This document shows positions 9,016-17,324 of a DNA stretch of 64,000 nt, piece by piece. This stretch comes from Enterobacteriaceae bacterium RIT714 (GTDB lineage: Bacteria; Pseudomonadota; Gammaproteobacteria; Enterobacterales; Enterobacteriaceae). How positions within the stretch are numbered: the stretch's first letter is position 1; each line of letters begins with the position of its first letter. The stretch is from positions 310,001-374,000 of the forward strand of contig WJYB01000002.1 in the NCBI GenBank assembly GCA_009668015.1, read 5' to 3'. The notes beneath the pieces are model-generated. The model did not search any database. It saw only the letters and a program-made list of their open reading frames with translations, and was not told where the DNA came from. The position numbers and the translations under genes were made by a program.

Positions 9016-9747
9016 TTACGCGCCACGCAACAGACGGTTGCCCGCCTGGGCTAAATCTTCCGCCACTTTCATCATTTTGATTTGCGCTTCAAAACTGCGG
9101 TTAAGAGACATACTGGCAATCATTTCACCTATGGCGGAGACGTTGCTGCTCTCCAGATGTTTGCTGGTGAGCGTCACCTCTTCGCTGCGGGGCTCTTCGC
9201 GGTTGGCGCTTAACAAAAATCCGGCGTTGTCTTTCACAAGCGTCGTCGCGGGAACGTCCACCATCTTGATGCGATCCACGTCCATTAACGCATTGATGTC
9301 GCCATTCTGCGGCACGATGGAGATGGTGCCGTCGCTGGCGATAGAGACCTGGGCGAAGGGCGGCAAAACAATCGGGCCGCCTTCACCGATCACCGGCTGG
9401 CCGCTGATGGTCAGGTCGCCATCCGGGCTGACGTCGATATGACCGTTGCGGGTGTACACCTCACGCCCGCCCGACTGCAGGGCGATAAGCCCGTTGCCGA
9501 TAATGCCGATATCGAGATCGCGTCCGGTCTCTTCCAGCGCGCCCGGCGTCATATCAACGCCGCCGTTACGCATCTGAACGGTATAGCGGGAGTCATATCC
9601 GCTGCCCTGGACCTGGGTCGCTGCCGCCTGGTCAAGGTCGCTGCGAAAGCCGCTGGTGTTGACGTTCGACAGGTTGTTGGCGCGAATCTGCTGCTGCTCC
9701 AGGCTACGGCTGGCCCCGCTCATCGCGGTATAAATCAAGTGATCCAT
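9016..9747 (-). CDS. flgF: Proximal rod protein FlgF (LfgF)
   Basis: A 243-residue proximal rod subunit. It starts MDHLIYTAMSGASRSLEQQQ and has the rod signature NNLSNVNTSGFRSD and the C-terminal helix (SNVSAIGEMIASMSLNRSFEAQIKMM). Length is close to E. coli FlgF (251). Its start codon shares one base with the flgE stop, so the two are translationally coupled. Confidence 0.96.
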   Translation of the reverse strand: MDHLIYTAMSGASRSLEQQQIRANNLSNVNTSGFRSDLDQAAATQVQGSGYDSRYTVQMRNGGVDMTPGALEETGRDLDIGIIGNGLIALQSGGREVYTRNGHIDVSPDGDLTISGQPVIGEGGPIVLPPFAQVSIASDGTISIVPQNGDINALMDVDRIKMVDVPATTLVKDNAGFLLSANREEPRSEEVTLTSKHLESSNVSAIGEMIASMSLNRSFEAQIKMMKVAEDLAQAGNRLLRGA

Positions 9748-10943
9748 TACACGGCCTGCATTAACGCGTTCATCATCTGATCGTTAGTGCTGATCACCTT
9801 GGTGTTCGCCTGGTAGTTACGCTGGGCGGTCATCAACCCCACCAGCTCCGAGGTGAGATCGACGTTAGACTCTTCCAGCGCAGACGATTTAATCGCGCCC
9901 AGCAGGCCGCTACCCGGTGCGCCGATCAGTGGCGCGCCGGATGAGCCGGTCTGCGCCCAGGTAGTACCATCCTGGGATTGCAGGCCGTTCGGGTTGGCAA
10001 AGTTTGCCAGGATCAGCTGACCCTGCAGCATGCGTTCGCCGTTCGAGAAGGTGGCATAGATATTGCCTTTCTCATCCACCTGCTGCCCCGTACGCTCGCC
10101 GGAGGCATAACCGTCTCCCTGGTTACGGCTGACGGAGAAGTCCGAGCCGTACTGGGTGCTGCCCGCGTAGTTAAGATCAATCTTCAGAGAATTTGCGCCA
10201 TCAACCGGGATATCTAATGTTTGTGCGCCAATAGGGGTTTTAAGCGTGCCGTTCTTGTCGAATTCAATCGCGATAGAAGAAGGCGTAATAGCCGGCTTCC
10301 CGTCCATGTAGTAATGAACATCCCAATTGTTATCACTGGTTTTCACGAAATACTGGGTGAGTGAATGCTCACGACCGAGTGAGTCGAAAATTTGGGTGGT
10401 ATAGGTGTTGTTGTAGGACATTTCATCAGTTGGGGAAAACGGATTATTTGCCGAAGGCACTTTGGCATTGGCATCCAGGTTAGCGGTGAATCCAATATTT
10501 TCTGTGGCCTTCGCCGGAATGGAGCCGCTTTTAATGCTCAACCCGGTGACTGTTCCCACCAGCAAGTTCCCTTTATCGTCCACCGGATATCCCTGCATCT
10601 GCATGCCAAGGTTATTCACCAGGTTGCCGTCTTTATCGGTGCCAAAGTAGCCCGCGCGGGTGTAAGAGGTCGTGCCGGATGTGTCGCGCACCACGAAAAA
10701 ACCGTTACCGGAGATCGCCAGATCCAGCGCGCTGCTGGAGGAGACGATATTGCCGCCGCGGGTAATGCTCTGGGTGACGCCTGTGACGCCCACGCCCAGC
10801 GGCTGGGACTGGGCATACAGCGCGGCAAATTCTGCGCGGCCCGATTTAAACCCCACGGTGCCGGAGTTGGCGATGTTGTTACTGATAGCCCCCAGCTGCT
10901 GGGAAACGGCGTTAAGGCCGGAAGTGGCGATGCTAAAGCTCAT
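9747..10943 (-). CDS. flgE: Flagellar hook protein FlgE (LfgE)
   Basis: A 398-residue hook subunit. It shows the ANSGTVGFKSGRAEF signature, the central hook domains (SLGREHSLTQYFVKTSDNNW) and the C-terminal helix (NVDLTSELVGLMTAQRNYQANTKVI). E. coli FlgE has 402 residues. It polymerises on the FlgD scaffold, whose gene is immediately upstream. Hook length would be controlled by a FliK homologue, which is not in the window. Confidence 0.97.
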   Translation of the reverse strand: MSFSIATSGLNAVSQQLGAISNNIANSGTVGFKSGRAEFAALYAQSQPLGVGVTGVTQSITRGGNIVSSSSALDLAISGNGFFVVRDTSGTTSYTRAGYFGTDKDGNLVNNLGMQMQGYPVDDKGNLLVGTVTGLSIKSGSIPAKATENIGFTANLDANAKVPSANNPFSPTDEMSYNNTYTTQIFDSLGREHSLTQYFVKTSDNNWDVHYYMDGKPAITPSSIAIEFDKNGTLKTPIGAQTLDIPVDGANSLKIDLNYAGSTQYGSDFSVSRNQGDGYASGERTGQQVDEKGNIYATFSNGERMLQGQLILANFANPNGLQSQDGTTWAQTGSSGAPLIGAPGSGLLGAIKSSALEESNVDLTSELVGLMTAQRNYQANTKVISTNDQMMNALMQAV

Positions 10944-10958
10944 AAGGTCATCCTTGAA

Positions 10959-11648
10959 TTAGACGTTTTTGCGTGTGTTTGCGTTGGCGGCATTGCCACC
11001 AAACTGACTGATGCGGTTGTAAGGCACTTCACCCAGCCCGGCGATATTGAGCTGGGTAACGCCGCCGTTAACCGGAATGCGCACATTGTTCACCGTGCCG
11101 GCGATTTCAACCGGTACCTCTTTTTTCGCCGTGTCGGTCACGACGTTCAGCGTGTATTTTCCGGCCGGCAGATTGAGTTTTTTCGGGTCGATCTGGAAAT
11201 CCACCAGCCCGGCAGCCTGACGGCCCAGCTCCACTTTATGCTCCTGGCCCAGCGCATCTTTCACGTACACCGTCGTGACCGCTGCCGGATGATCCAGCGT
11301 CAGGCGACCATTGATGACGCTACTGCCGTCCGACTGCACTTCGTTGGTTTGCACCATCACGTTTTGTCCCACCAGATTGGCGGTCGTCAGGGTTTGCAAG
11401 TTATCCATCAGCACGCTGTTGTTCTGCATCAGCGCGGAGACACGCTCCATGGACTGCACCTGGGAGAGCTGCGCCAGCTGTGCCACGTACTCTGTGCCGT
11501 CGGTGGGATTCAGCGGATCCTGGTTCTGGATCTGCGCCACCAGTAGCTTGAGAAACATATCGTTCATGCCGGAAGCGCTATTGCCATTAGCGGAAATGGC
11601 GTTTCCGCCGCCGTTCGCTGCCGTGTTATAGGTATCTGTGACGTTCAT
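10959..11648 (-). CDS. flgD: Hook-capping scaffold protein FlgD (LfgD)
   Basis: A 229-residue hook cap. The FlgD signature is clear near residues 30-60 (DMFLKLLVAQIQNQDPLNP, then EYVAQLAQLSQVQSMER). The rest is the two-domain cap region with an FlgD-type Ig-like fold (VYVKDALGQEHKVELG, then PAGKYTLNVV). E. coli FlgD has 231 residues. It is four bases after flgC and 15 before flgE. Confidence 0.96.
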   Translation of the reverse strand: MNVTDTYNTAANGGGNAISANGNSASGMNDMFLKLLVAQIQNQDPLNPTDGTEYVAQLAQLSQVQSMERVSALMQNNSVLMDNLQTLTTANLVGQNVMVQTNEVQSDGSSVINGRLTLDHPAAVTTVYVKDALGQEHKVELGRQAAGLVDFQIDPKKLNLPAGKYTLNVVTDTAKKEVPVEIAGTVNNVRIPVNGGVTQLNIAGLGEVPYNRISQFGGNAANANTRKNV

Positions 11649-11651
11649 GCA

Positions 11652-12077
11652 TTACACCTCGCCCAGGCGCAGCAGGCTTTGCTGCATGCTTTTTACGTTG
11701 GACAGCACCTCGGCGCTGGTCTCAAAGCCACGGGTCGCAGACATCATGTCCGCCATCTCTTCCACCACGTTGATATCCGGGTAATAGACATAGCCCTGGC
11801 TGTTCGCCATCGGATGATGCGGCTCATAGCGCTGGATCGACTGGCCGGTTTCCACGACATCAAGCACCTGGACTCGCGCCCCGGGCATGGCGTTATGGTT
11901 GGTGAGGCCGCTGTTCTGGTAAATGGAGGCGAACACCGGACGGCGTGCTTTATATACCGTCTCTGCGCTGGCCGACGGCGAGTCGGCATTCGCCATGTTA
12001 CTGGCGATAGTGTTCAGCCTGACGGTTTGCGCCGTCATTGCCGAACTGGAGATACGAAAGATATCCGTAAAAGCCAT
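11652..12077 (-). CDS. flgC: Proximal rod protein FlgC (LfgC)
   Basis: A 141-residue proximal rod subunit with the N-terminal signature TVRLNTIASNMANADSPSAS and the C-terminal block YPDINVVEEMADMMSATRGF. E. coli FlgC has 134 residues. Second gene of the flgB operon, 15 bases after flgB. Confidence 0.96.
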   Translation of the reverse strand: MAFTDIFRISSSAMTAQTVRLNTIASNMANADSPSASAETVYKARRPVFASIYQNSGLTNHNAMPGARVQVLDVVETGQSIQRYEPHHPMANSQGYVYYPDINVVEEMADMMSATRGFETSAEVLSNVKSMQQSLLRLGEV

Positions 12078-12092
12078 ACTTCCTTCCTGAGA

Positions 12093-12443
12093 TTATTTTC
12101 CTTCGATAGCCGACTTCAGGCCTGAGAATTTCATTTTCATGAAGGTCAGGCTCATCTGATAGTCCATGCTGTTCTGAGCAAACGCCGCCTGCTCCACGTC
12201 CAGCGCTACCGTGTTACCGTCGCTGGACGGCTGGTACGGCAGGCGATATTTCGCCTGCGGCGTACCGCCTGAGATAAAAGCCTGATTCGACCGTTGCATC
12301 TCAGCGGCAAAATCAATATCTTTAGCCTTGAAATTAGGGGTATCTACGTTCGCGAGATTGGTGGACAACAGCTCCGCCCTGGTCAGTCTGAGCTGTAGTG
12401 CCTGTGGATGAACGCCTAATGCCCTGTCAAAACTAATACTCAC
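12093..12443 (-). CDS. flgB: Proximal rod protein FlgB (LfgB), GTG start
   Basis: A 116-residue proximal rod subunit and first gene of the lateral flg operon. The signature TNLANVDTPNFKAKDIDF is clear. The start is GTG 12443, preceded by GAGG seven bases upstream. A near-consensus sigma54 promoter (12495-12510) lies about 55 bases ahead of it, implying LafK-dependent expression of flgB-flgL. Confidence 0.95.
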   Translation of the reverse strand: MSISFDRALGVHPQALQLRLTRAELLSTNLANVDTPNFKAKDIDFAAEMQRSNQAFISGGTPQAKYRLPYQPSSDGNTVALDVEQAAFAQNSMDYQMSLTFMKMKFSGLKSAIEGK

Positions 12444-12470
12444 GTCCTTTCCTCTCTGTGATTCTTCCCC

Positions 12471-12509
12471 GGCATAGTGCTGGTGCGTCCATTAAGCAAA
12501 AACTATGCC
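12471..12509. repeat. Inverted repeat in the flgB-flgA divergent promoter region
   Basis: GGCATAG (12471-12477) and CTATGCC (12503-12509) are perfect inverted arms 25 bases apart. The right arm is the -24 element of the flgB sigma54 promoter. The left arm would be the -24 element of a mirror promoter for flgA, but its -12 position (12483-12484) reads GT instead of GC, so plus-strand promoter activity is doubtful. Confidence 0.55.
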
Positions 12510-12510
12510 A
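12495..12510 (-). promoter_or_regulatory. Sigma54 (-24/-12) promoter for the flgB operon
   Basis: On the minus strand the sequence TGGCATAGTTTTTGCT fits the RpoN consensus TGGCACG-N4-TTGCW. The GG (12509-12508) and GC (12497-12496) doublets are exactly ten bases apart. Transcription should begin near 12484, about 40 bases before the flgB GTG. The locus encodes its own RpoN activator, LafK. The -24 element is also one arm of a 7-bp inverted repeat (12471-12477 with 12503-12509). Confidence 0.8.
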
Positions 12511-12520
12511 GGTTTACTAC

Positions 12521-13300
12521 ATGATGATTTTTAATACTTTTTCCGCTGATAGCGCGCCAACGAGGAAGCGTTGTTTCCTCTATGCTCTTCGCCTCTGCGC
12601 GCTCACCATGGCCCCTGTTGCGACGGCGGCCCCGCTCACGGCGGAACAGCAGATTCAGAGTGCTATCAGCAAGGCCGCCAGCAGCGAAGTGAATACCAGC
12701 GCAGCGCAACAAAACTGGCGGATCGTTAAAACAGAGCTGGAAACGGCGCTCCCGCCTGAAGCCCGTGGCCTCTCCGCCTGCCCGATGCCCCTGCGTACCC
12801 AGCCGGTGGCGAACAGTAAAAGAGTGCTCTGGCGTCTGCGCTACGAGGTAAGCTGTCCGGCTGACAGCGGCTGGACGGTCACAGCGGCGGTCAAAGCCAG
12901 CGTGATAGTGCCGGTGGTGACCAGCGTCCAGATGCTGGAGCGCGGCCGCACGATCGGCGATCGGGATATTGCCCTTAGCGAGCAGAACGTGGCGCTCCTC
13001 CAGGGGGAGATTTACACCTCGCCAGAAGCGGTCGACGGCATGATCGTGAAGCGGCGGATCAACGCCGGACAGCCCATCACCGCCGGACAGCTTGACCAGC
13101 CGGTCCTGATTGAGCGCGGTCAACAGGTGATGTTAATCGCCAGTCACCAGGGCATTGAGGCGCGCGCGCCGGGCGAGGCGTTGAAACAGGGGCGTAAGGG
13201 GGAGATCATCCGGGTTCGCAATCTCAGCAGCCAGCGCGTGGTGGATGCCCGGGTGGAGTCGGCAGGCATCCTGCGCATTCCGGCGATGAACGCGCAATGA
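12521..13300 (+). CDS. flgA: P-ring assembly chaperone FlgA (LfgA)
   Basis: A 259-residue periplasmic chaperone needed for FlgI P-ring assembly. I use ATG 12521 (tandem ATG) because it leaves room for the divergent promoters and precedes a plausible signal peptide (basic RKR, hydrophobic core, cleavage after VATA). The SAF/FlgA C-terminal domain is clear: VVTSVQMLERGRTIGDRDI, KRRINAGQPITAGQLDQPVL, then GQQVMLIASHQGIEARAPGEA. E. coli FlgA has 219 residues. Divergent from flgB, as in enteric flagellar loci. Confidence 0.9.
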   Translation: MMIFNTFSADSAPTRKRCFLYALRLCALTMAPVATAAPLTAEQQIQSAISKAASSEVNTSAAQQNWRIVKTELETALPPEARGLSACPMPLRTQPVANSKRVLWRLRYEVSCPADSGWTVTAAVKASVIVPVVTSVQMLERGRTIGDRDIALSEQNVALLQGEIYTSPEAVDGMIVKRRINAGQPITAGQLDQPVLIERGQQVMLIASHQGIEARAPGEALKQGRKGEIIRVRNLSSQRVVDARVESAGILRIPAMNAQ

Positions 13301-13314
13301 TTTTTACCTGCGGC

Positions 13315-13342
13315 TAAAGTTTTTAACCGGACGGGTCGCATT
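13315..13342 (+). promoter_or_regulatory. Sigma28-like promoter candidate for flgM
   Basis: TAAAGTTT at 13315-13322 is a perfect sigma28 -35 box, but the -10 region (GTCGCATT at 13335) matches poorly and lies one base further than usual. Its place, 58 bases ahead of flgM, fits the late promoter flgM has in other enterics. Confidence 0.35.
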
Positions 13343-13399
13343 GATATAACACAGAACGAAAATAGACTTTTTTCAGGTCAACCACTGGAGTGCAAAATA

Positions 13400-13672
13400 A
13401 TGAAAATTACCCAGGGACAATTTCACGCGGTTCAGGCAAGTCAGGCCCCTTCTTCCAGCGAAACGACAGAAGCCGCTGCTGCCGCTCCGCTGCGCACCAC
13501 GCCAGCGGCGGCGATCGACCCGGTGTTAGGTGAAGCGCAAACCCAGCTGCACACGATGCCGGAGGTGGATCTGGTGCGCGTCGCCGAGATCAAGCAAGCC
13601 ATCAGCGAAGGCAAGCTTGGAATTAATCTGGATGAGCTGACCTTATCCATGCAGACGTTTTTTCAAAGGTAA
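13400..13672 (+). CDS. flgM: Anti-sigma28 factor FlgM (LfgM)
   Basis: A 90-residue anti-sigma factor. The C-terminal sigma-binding part is well conserved (EVDLVRVAEIKQAISEGKLGINLDELTLSMQTFF); the Ala-rich N-terminal half is disordered, as in FlgM. It should hold the lateral sigma28 factor (LafS type, not in the window) inactive until hook completion and then be exported. flgN follows after six bases. Confidence 0.93.
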   Translation: MKITQGQFHAVQASQAPSSSETTEAAAAAPLRTTPAAAIDPVLGEAQTQLHTMPEVDLVRVAEIKQAISEGKLGINLDELTLSMQTFFQR

Positions 13673-13678
13673 AAACTG

Positions 13679-14104
13679 ATGACGCCAGGCCAACGGATGA
13701 CCTTACTGGTGCAGGGAATTGCCCAGGATCGCAATGCTTACCTGAAGTTACAGCAGCAGCTCGAGGAACAGCGCGTTCTGTTGCTGGCAAGAAACACGGA
13801 GCAACTGACCATACTTAATCGGCAACTGTTAGAGAGCTATCAGGCGTTAAGCCTGAGCGCGGCACAACGGGAAGAGCAGCTGCGCGCGTTGAATGTCAGT
13901 GCGGATAAACAGGGATTGTTCAGCCTCTTTCGCCGGTTATCGCCAGAAAAGTTGCAGAAAGTCACCGCCCTGTGGGACGATTTTGAGCATCAGGCCAGAC
14001 GTTGCCAGCAGCTTAACGAACGCAACGGCATGGTGCTAAATATGCAGCTCAGTATTATGGAAAATATCAATAACGCCGACAGACCTGACGCGTTTCTGTA
14101 TTGA
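13679..14104 (+). CDS. flgN: Flagellar export chaperone FlgN (LfgN)
   Basis: A 141-residue, almost wholly helical protein with the FlgN coiled-coil pattern (AYLKLQQQLEEQRVLLLAR, then LTILNRQLLESYQALSLSAAQRE). E. coli FlgN has 138 residues. It chaperones FlgK and FlgL. Its stop codon is one base from the stop of the convergent gene at 14106-14795, leaving no room for a terminator. Confidence 0.92.
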   Translation: MTPGQRMTLLVQGIAQDRNAYLKLQQQLEEQRVLLLARNTEQLTILNRQLLESYQALSLSAAQREEQLRALNVSADKQGLFSLFRRLSPEKLQKVTALWDDFEHQARRCQQLNERNGMVLNMQLSIMENINNADRPDAFLY

Positions 14105-14105
14105 T

Positions 14106-14795
14106 TCATGACAGAAGCGTCAGCCCTTTCAGCAGGCAAAAATCAGAGGTCAGCGCCTCGTCGGCGTCCGCAAGAGCCAAAATCTCACTGCCATTGCGGG
14201 TAAACGTCTCCCGCCACTCCCGGATCGCTTCCCGGGTCATCGCTCTTCCCGCCCGTCTCTCCAGCGTCATCCAGTGTCTGAACCAGAATAACAGGCTACT
14301 TAAGCGGGCAAAGCTGTGGCCGAAACTCCGCTGCGGCGCAAAGAAATCCCCCTCTGTAATGATCGTTTGTGCCAGCCGCTTCAGCGTCGGCTCCAGCCAG
14401 GCGGCGCAGAGATCCGGCTCTGCCATCAGCGGCTCTGAAGGGATGACCGTCTCGCCGCCGGTCAGGATCGCTGCCAGCTGCGGCAGCTGCTGTAAAGCCT
14501 CAAGACGAAACCACGGAACGGGCAACAATTGCCGGGCCTGCTGTTGCAGCAGTCCCTCATCCGCCAGTTGCACGATGCTCCGCCCCATGCTCTCCACCAG
14601 CCCCGCGTGCAGACGACCTTCGTCAATGCACTGCTGGATCTTGCTCAACAGCGTGCCGGTGGCATACATCGCTTCGTTAACGCTCAGCTGCGGATGCTGG
14701 AACAAAGCGAGGCACTGCCAGCGCAACTGGCTGAACCAGTCAACGGCCGGAGGGGCAATCGCCGCAGAAGGCATTTCTTTTAACGCGAGATTCAT
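14106..14795 (-). CDS. Uncharacterised flagellar-locus protein between fliJ and flgN
   Basis: A 229-residue, Leu/Gln-rich, probably all-helical soluble protein that I do not recognise. I chose ATG 14795 because GGAG lies eight bases upstream and the start then falls 14 bases after fliJ; an in-frame start at 14840 would overlap fliJ. It has no signal peptide, membrane segment or nucleotide-binding motif. It lacks the Cys-rich start of the flagellin lysine methylase FliB. As last gene of the lafK-fliE-fliJ run it is probably co-expressed with the export ATPase, so an export or chaperone accessory role is possible (inference only). Confidence 0.75.
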   Translation of the reverse strand: MNLALKEMPSAAIAPPAVDWFSQLRWQCLALFQHPQLSVNEAMYATGTLLSKIQQCIDEGRLHAGLVESMGRSIVQLADEGLLQQQARQLLPVPWFRLEALQQLPQLAAILTGGETVIPSEPLMAEPDLCAAWLEPTLKRLAQTIITEGDFFAPQRSFGHSFARLSSLLFWFRHWMTLERRAGRAMTREAIREWRETFTRNGSEILALADADEALTSDFCLLKGLTLLS

Positions 14796-14809
14796 GAATG
14801 TGGCTCCGT

Positions 14810-15241
14810 TCAGGTGGCGCGATGACGGCGTAACCAGCACTGGGCCGAGATGGCGTCAGTGGCTTTTTGCGCTTTTCGCCCTTCGTCGATAGCGATACCT
14901 TCGCGTCGCTGTTCAAGTGCCAGCTGGAAGCGCCGCTCACGGCGAGCCTCCGCCAGTAAATCGTCCTGCAGCTGGCGGGTTTTCAACTGCGCCAGCGCCT
15001 GTTCCTGCTTTTGCCAGTTGATAATGCGCTGAATATTCTTCTTATAGTGCGCCTGGTTAATCATCATCGCCGCATTGCTGCTGGCGTCCGCCGGGGCAAC
15101 CGAGAGCTTTTGCAGCGCCTGGATGTTGTTCTCGTATCGCTGGTTTAGCTGCTTCTGGGATGAAAGCTGGCCGCTCAGCTCTTTAATGCCGCGGGCACGC
15201 AGCTGAATTAACTGCTGAAGGGTGACCAGGGTCTTGGGCAT
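14810..15241 (-). CDS. fliJ: Flagellar export protein FliJ (LfiJ)
   Basis: A 143-residue coiled-coil protein matching FliJ in size (147) and place after fliI. It is rich in Gln, Leu and charged residues with heptads over most of its length (LVTLQQLIQLRARGIKELSG, then ALAQLKTRQLQDDLLAEARRE). FliJ is the central stalk of the FliI ATPase and recycles empty chaperones. 27 bases separate it from fliI. Confidence 0.88.
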   Translation of the reverse strand: MPKTLVTLQQLIQLRARGIKELSGQLSSQKQLNQRYENNIQALQKLSVAPADASSNAAMMINQAHYKKNIQRIINWQKQEQALAQLKTRQLQDDLLAEARRERRFQLALEQRREGIAIDEGRKAQKATDAISAQCWLRRHRAT

Positions 15242-15268
15242 AACTCACTCCCTTGTTTAGCAACGGGC

Positions 15269-16585
15269 TTAAGCGTGCGCTAAGGCCTTGAGCTGATTAA
15301 TGGTGTCGGCGATCATCGCCGCCTGCTGAACTTCCTGCTGTAAAAAGTGATGGATGGCAGGAGCCTGATTCACGGCGCGATCCGCAAGGGGATCGGTTCC
15401 CGGCACGTAACCGCCTAACGGGAGCATCGGTTTAATGGCGGCATATTCCGCGTAGAGCTGCTTGATCGTCCGCGCTGCCTGCTGGTGCGCACCGTCCGTC
15501 ACCAGCGACATACAGCGGCTGATAGACTGCGAGATGTCGATGGCCGGATAGTGGCCGGCTTCCGCCAGGTGGCGAGAAAGAACGATATGGCCGTCCAGCA
15601 CCGCACGGGCGCTGTCCACCACCGGATCTTGCTGATCGTCGCCCTCCGCCAGGACCGTATAAATGGCGGTCATCGTACCGGGGGCATCGCTGTTACCTGC
15701 GCTTTCCACCAGTCGGGGGATCATGGCAAAAGCAGACGGGGGATAGCCTTTGGTGGCGGGCGGCTCGCCGAGTGAGAGGGCGATTTCACGCTGGGCCATG
15801 GCGTAACGGGTGAGAGAATCCACCAGCAGCAGCACATCCAGCCCCTTATCACGATAGTATCCGGCAATGGCGTGGCAAAGCTCGGTGGCTTTCAGGCGCA
15901 TCAGGGGCGACTCATCCGCAGGGGCGGCCACGATGACTGATTTTGCCAGCCCACTCTCCCCGAGGGAGTGATCAATAAATTCTTTCACTTCACGTCCGCG
16001 CTCGCCGATCAGCCCGACCACCACCACGTCGGCGCTGGTATAGCGGGTGATCATGCCGAGCAGAACGCTTTTACCCACGCCGCTGCCCGCCATCAGCCCC
16101 ACGCGCTGGCCTTTACCGATGGTCAGCAGGCCGTTGATGGCACGCACCCCGACATCGAGCGGGGTTTCAACCGGGCGACGAGTCAGAGGATGGATATGAC
16201 CGATATGGCGGGGCAAAGGGGTATCGCCGTACAACTTACCTTTGTCATCCAGGGGCTCGCCAAGACCGTTAACCACCCGGCCCAGCCAGCGGTCGCCGAT
16301 CATCACGGACTCCTCTTTTTCCACCGGATAGACCTTCGCGCCCCCCATCAAGCCCACGGGGTGCTTGAACGGCATCAGCCAGGTGATCTCGCGATCAAAG
16401 CCCACCACCTGCGCCTCCATCGACGCCCCTTCCAGGCTTTCGATCCGGCACAACTGGCCCACCGCCAGCTGGCAGCCGACGCACTCAAGCAGCATCCCAT
16501 TAACGCGGACCAGGCGGCCCGCCACTCTGGCGAGTGGGATGTTTTCCAGCGACTTAAGCGCCTGAGAAAAATCCAGGCTATGCAT
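15269..16585 (-). CDS. fliI: Flagellum-specific export ATPase FliI (LfiI)
   Basis: A 438-residue F1-beta-like ATPase that energises flagellar protein export at the base of the flagellum. Walker A is GLMAGSGVGKSVLLGM, Walker B is in LDVLLLVDSLTRYAMAQREI, and the catalytic-glutamate stretch GLIGERGREVKEFID is present. E. coli FliI has 457 residues. The start overlaps the fliH end by eight bases, so translation is coupled. Confidence 0.97.
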   Translation of the reverse strand: MHSLDFSQALKSLENIPLARVAGRLVRVNGMLLECVGCQLAVGQLCRIESLEGASMEAQVVGFDREITWLMPFKHPVGLMGGAKVYPVEKEESVMIGDRWLGRVVNGLGEPLDDKGKLYGDTPLPRHIGHIHPLTRRPVETPLDVGVRAINGLLTIGKGQRVGLMAGSGVGKSVLLGMITRYTSADVVVVGLIGERGREVKEFIDHSLGESGLAKSVIVAAPADESPLMRLKATELCHAIAGYYRDKGLDVLLLVDSLTRYAMAQREIALSLGEPPATKGYPPSAFAMIPRLVESAGNSDAPGTMTAIYTVLAEGDDQQDPVVDSARAVLDGHIVLSRHLAEAGHYPAIDISQSISRCMSLVTDGAHQQAARTIKQLYAEYAAIKPMLPLGGYVPGTDPLADRAVNQAPAIHHFLQQEVQQAAMIADTINQLKALAHA

Positions 16586-17321
16586 CCTGGGACTCCGGCA
16601 GCAGACTCTCTTTCAGGGCATCGACACACTGCTCAAGGCGGTGCTGGCAGCCGACATCCATCTCCGAGGTTTCGGTGATCACCCGGCATTCACCGGGGTT
16701 CATCTGCGCATCGGCGCACAATCCCCACTCCCGGGCGCGCTCTGGCTCCGCCTCGCTGATACGACGAAACTCCTCCGAATTGAGGCAGACCTTCAGCTCC
16801 TGCGGCATTTTCGGCAGGCTGCTGAGCGCCTCTTCCACCAGCGTTAATAACTGGGTGGGATGCAGGGTCAACTCACAGCGGATAACCTGGCGGGAGACCT
16901 TCTCCACCAGTTGCACCAGCTCTTCCCGACGCCGCTGTTCATAGGCAGTAAGCCAGTCGTTTACCTGCCGGGCCACGGTATCCAGCGGAGCAGCGGCCTC
17001 GACAAAGAGCTCGCGTCCCGCCACTTTGCCTTCTTCGTGGCCTTTGCGTAGCCCTTCATCAAACCCGAGACGGACGCCTTCCTGATACCCTTCTCCGCGC
17101 CCCTCTTCCAGACCCTGCTCAAAACCCCGGTTCATCCCTTCCTGGAAACCGTCGGCCAGCTGTTGCTGTAAAATGGCGCCGTCAACCGGGGCGAAACCGT
17201 TATGGCCGCCGGTATCGTCCTGCAGCGTGTTTTTGCGCAGCGGCGGGAACTTGTAGACCCGCGGGCGGGCGCTGGCTCCGGTCGTTCCCCGACCGAGGCG
17301 GGATTTCAGTTCGTCTTTCAC
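16578..17321 (-). CDS. fliH: Flagellar export regulator FliH (LfiH), GTG start
   Basis: A 247-residue FliH, the peripheral-stalk-like partner that inhibits and positions FliI. Residues about 52-95 carry the glycine-repeat helix typical of FliH (GFQEGMNRGFEQGLEEGRG, then YQEGVRLGFDEGLRKGHEEG). The C-terminal FliI-binding domain is conserved (LVQLVEKVSRQVIRCELTLHP). The start is GTG 17321 with GGAG six bases upstream; a TAA just ahead in frame excludes a longer start. Confidence 0.94.
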   Translation of the reverse strand: MKDELKSRLGRGTTGASARPRVYKFPPLRKNTLQDDTGGHNGFAPVDGAILQQQLADGFQEGMNRGFEQGLEEGRGEGYQEGVRLGFDEGLRKGHEEGKVAGRELFVEAAAPLDTVARQVNDWLTAYEQRRREELVQLVEKVSRQVIRCELTLHPTQLLTLVEEALSSLPKMPQELKVCLNSEEFRRISEAEPERAREWGLCADAQMNPGECRVITETSEMDVGCQHRLEQCVDALKESLLPESQDA

Positions 17322-17324
17322 GGC

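Noticed and set aside
10392..11546. 384-codon plus-strand frame opposite flgE and flgD
   Set aside because: Shadow of two clearly real flagellar genes; His/Gly/Val-rich product with no domain.
12471..12486. Plus-strand sigma54 promoter for flgA
   Set aside because: The -24 half is present, but the -12 GC doublet falls at a spacing of twelve; kept only as an inverted-repeat arm.
14106..14795. Assignment as flagellin lysine methylase FliB
   Set aside because: The Cys-rich N-terminal motif of FliB is absent and no other similarity was evident.
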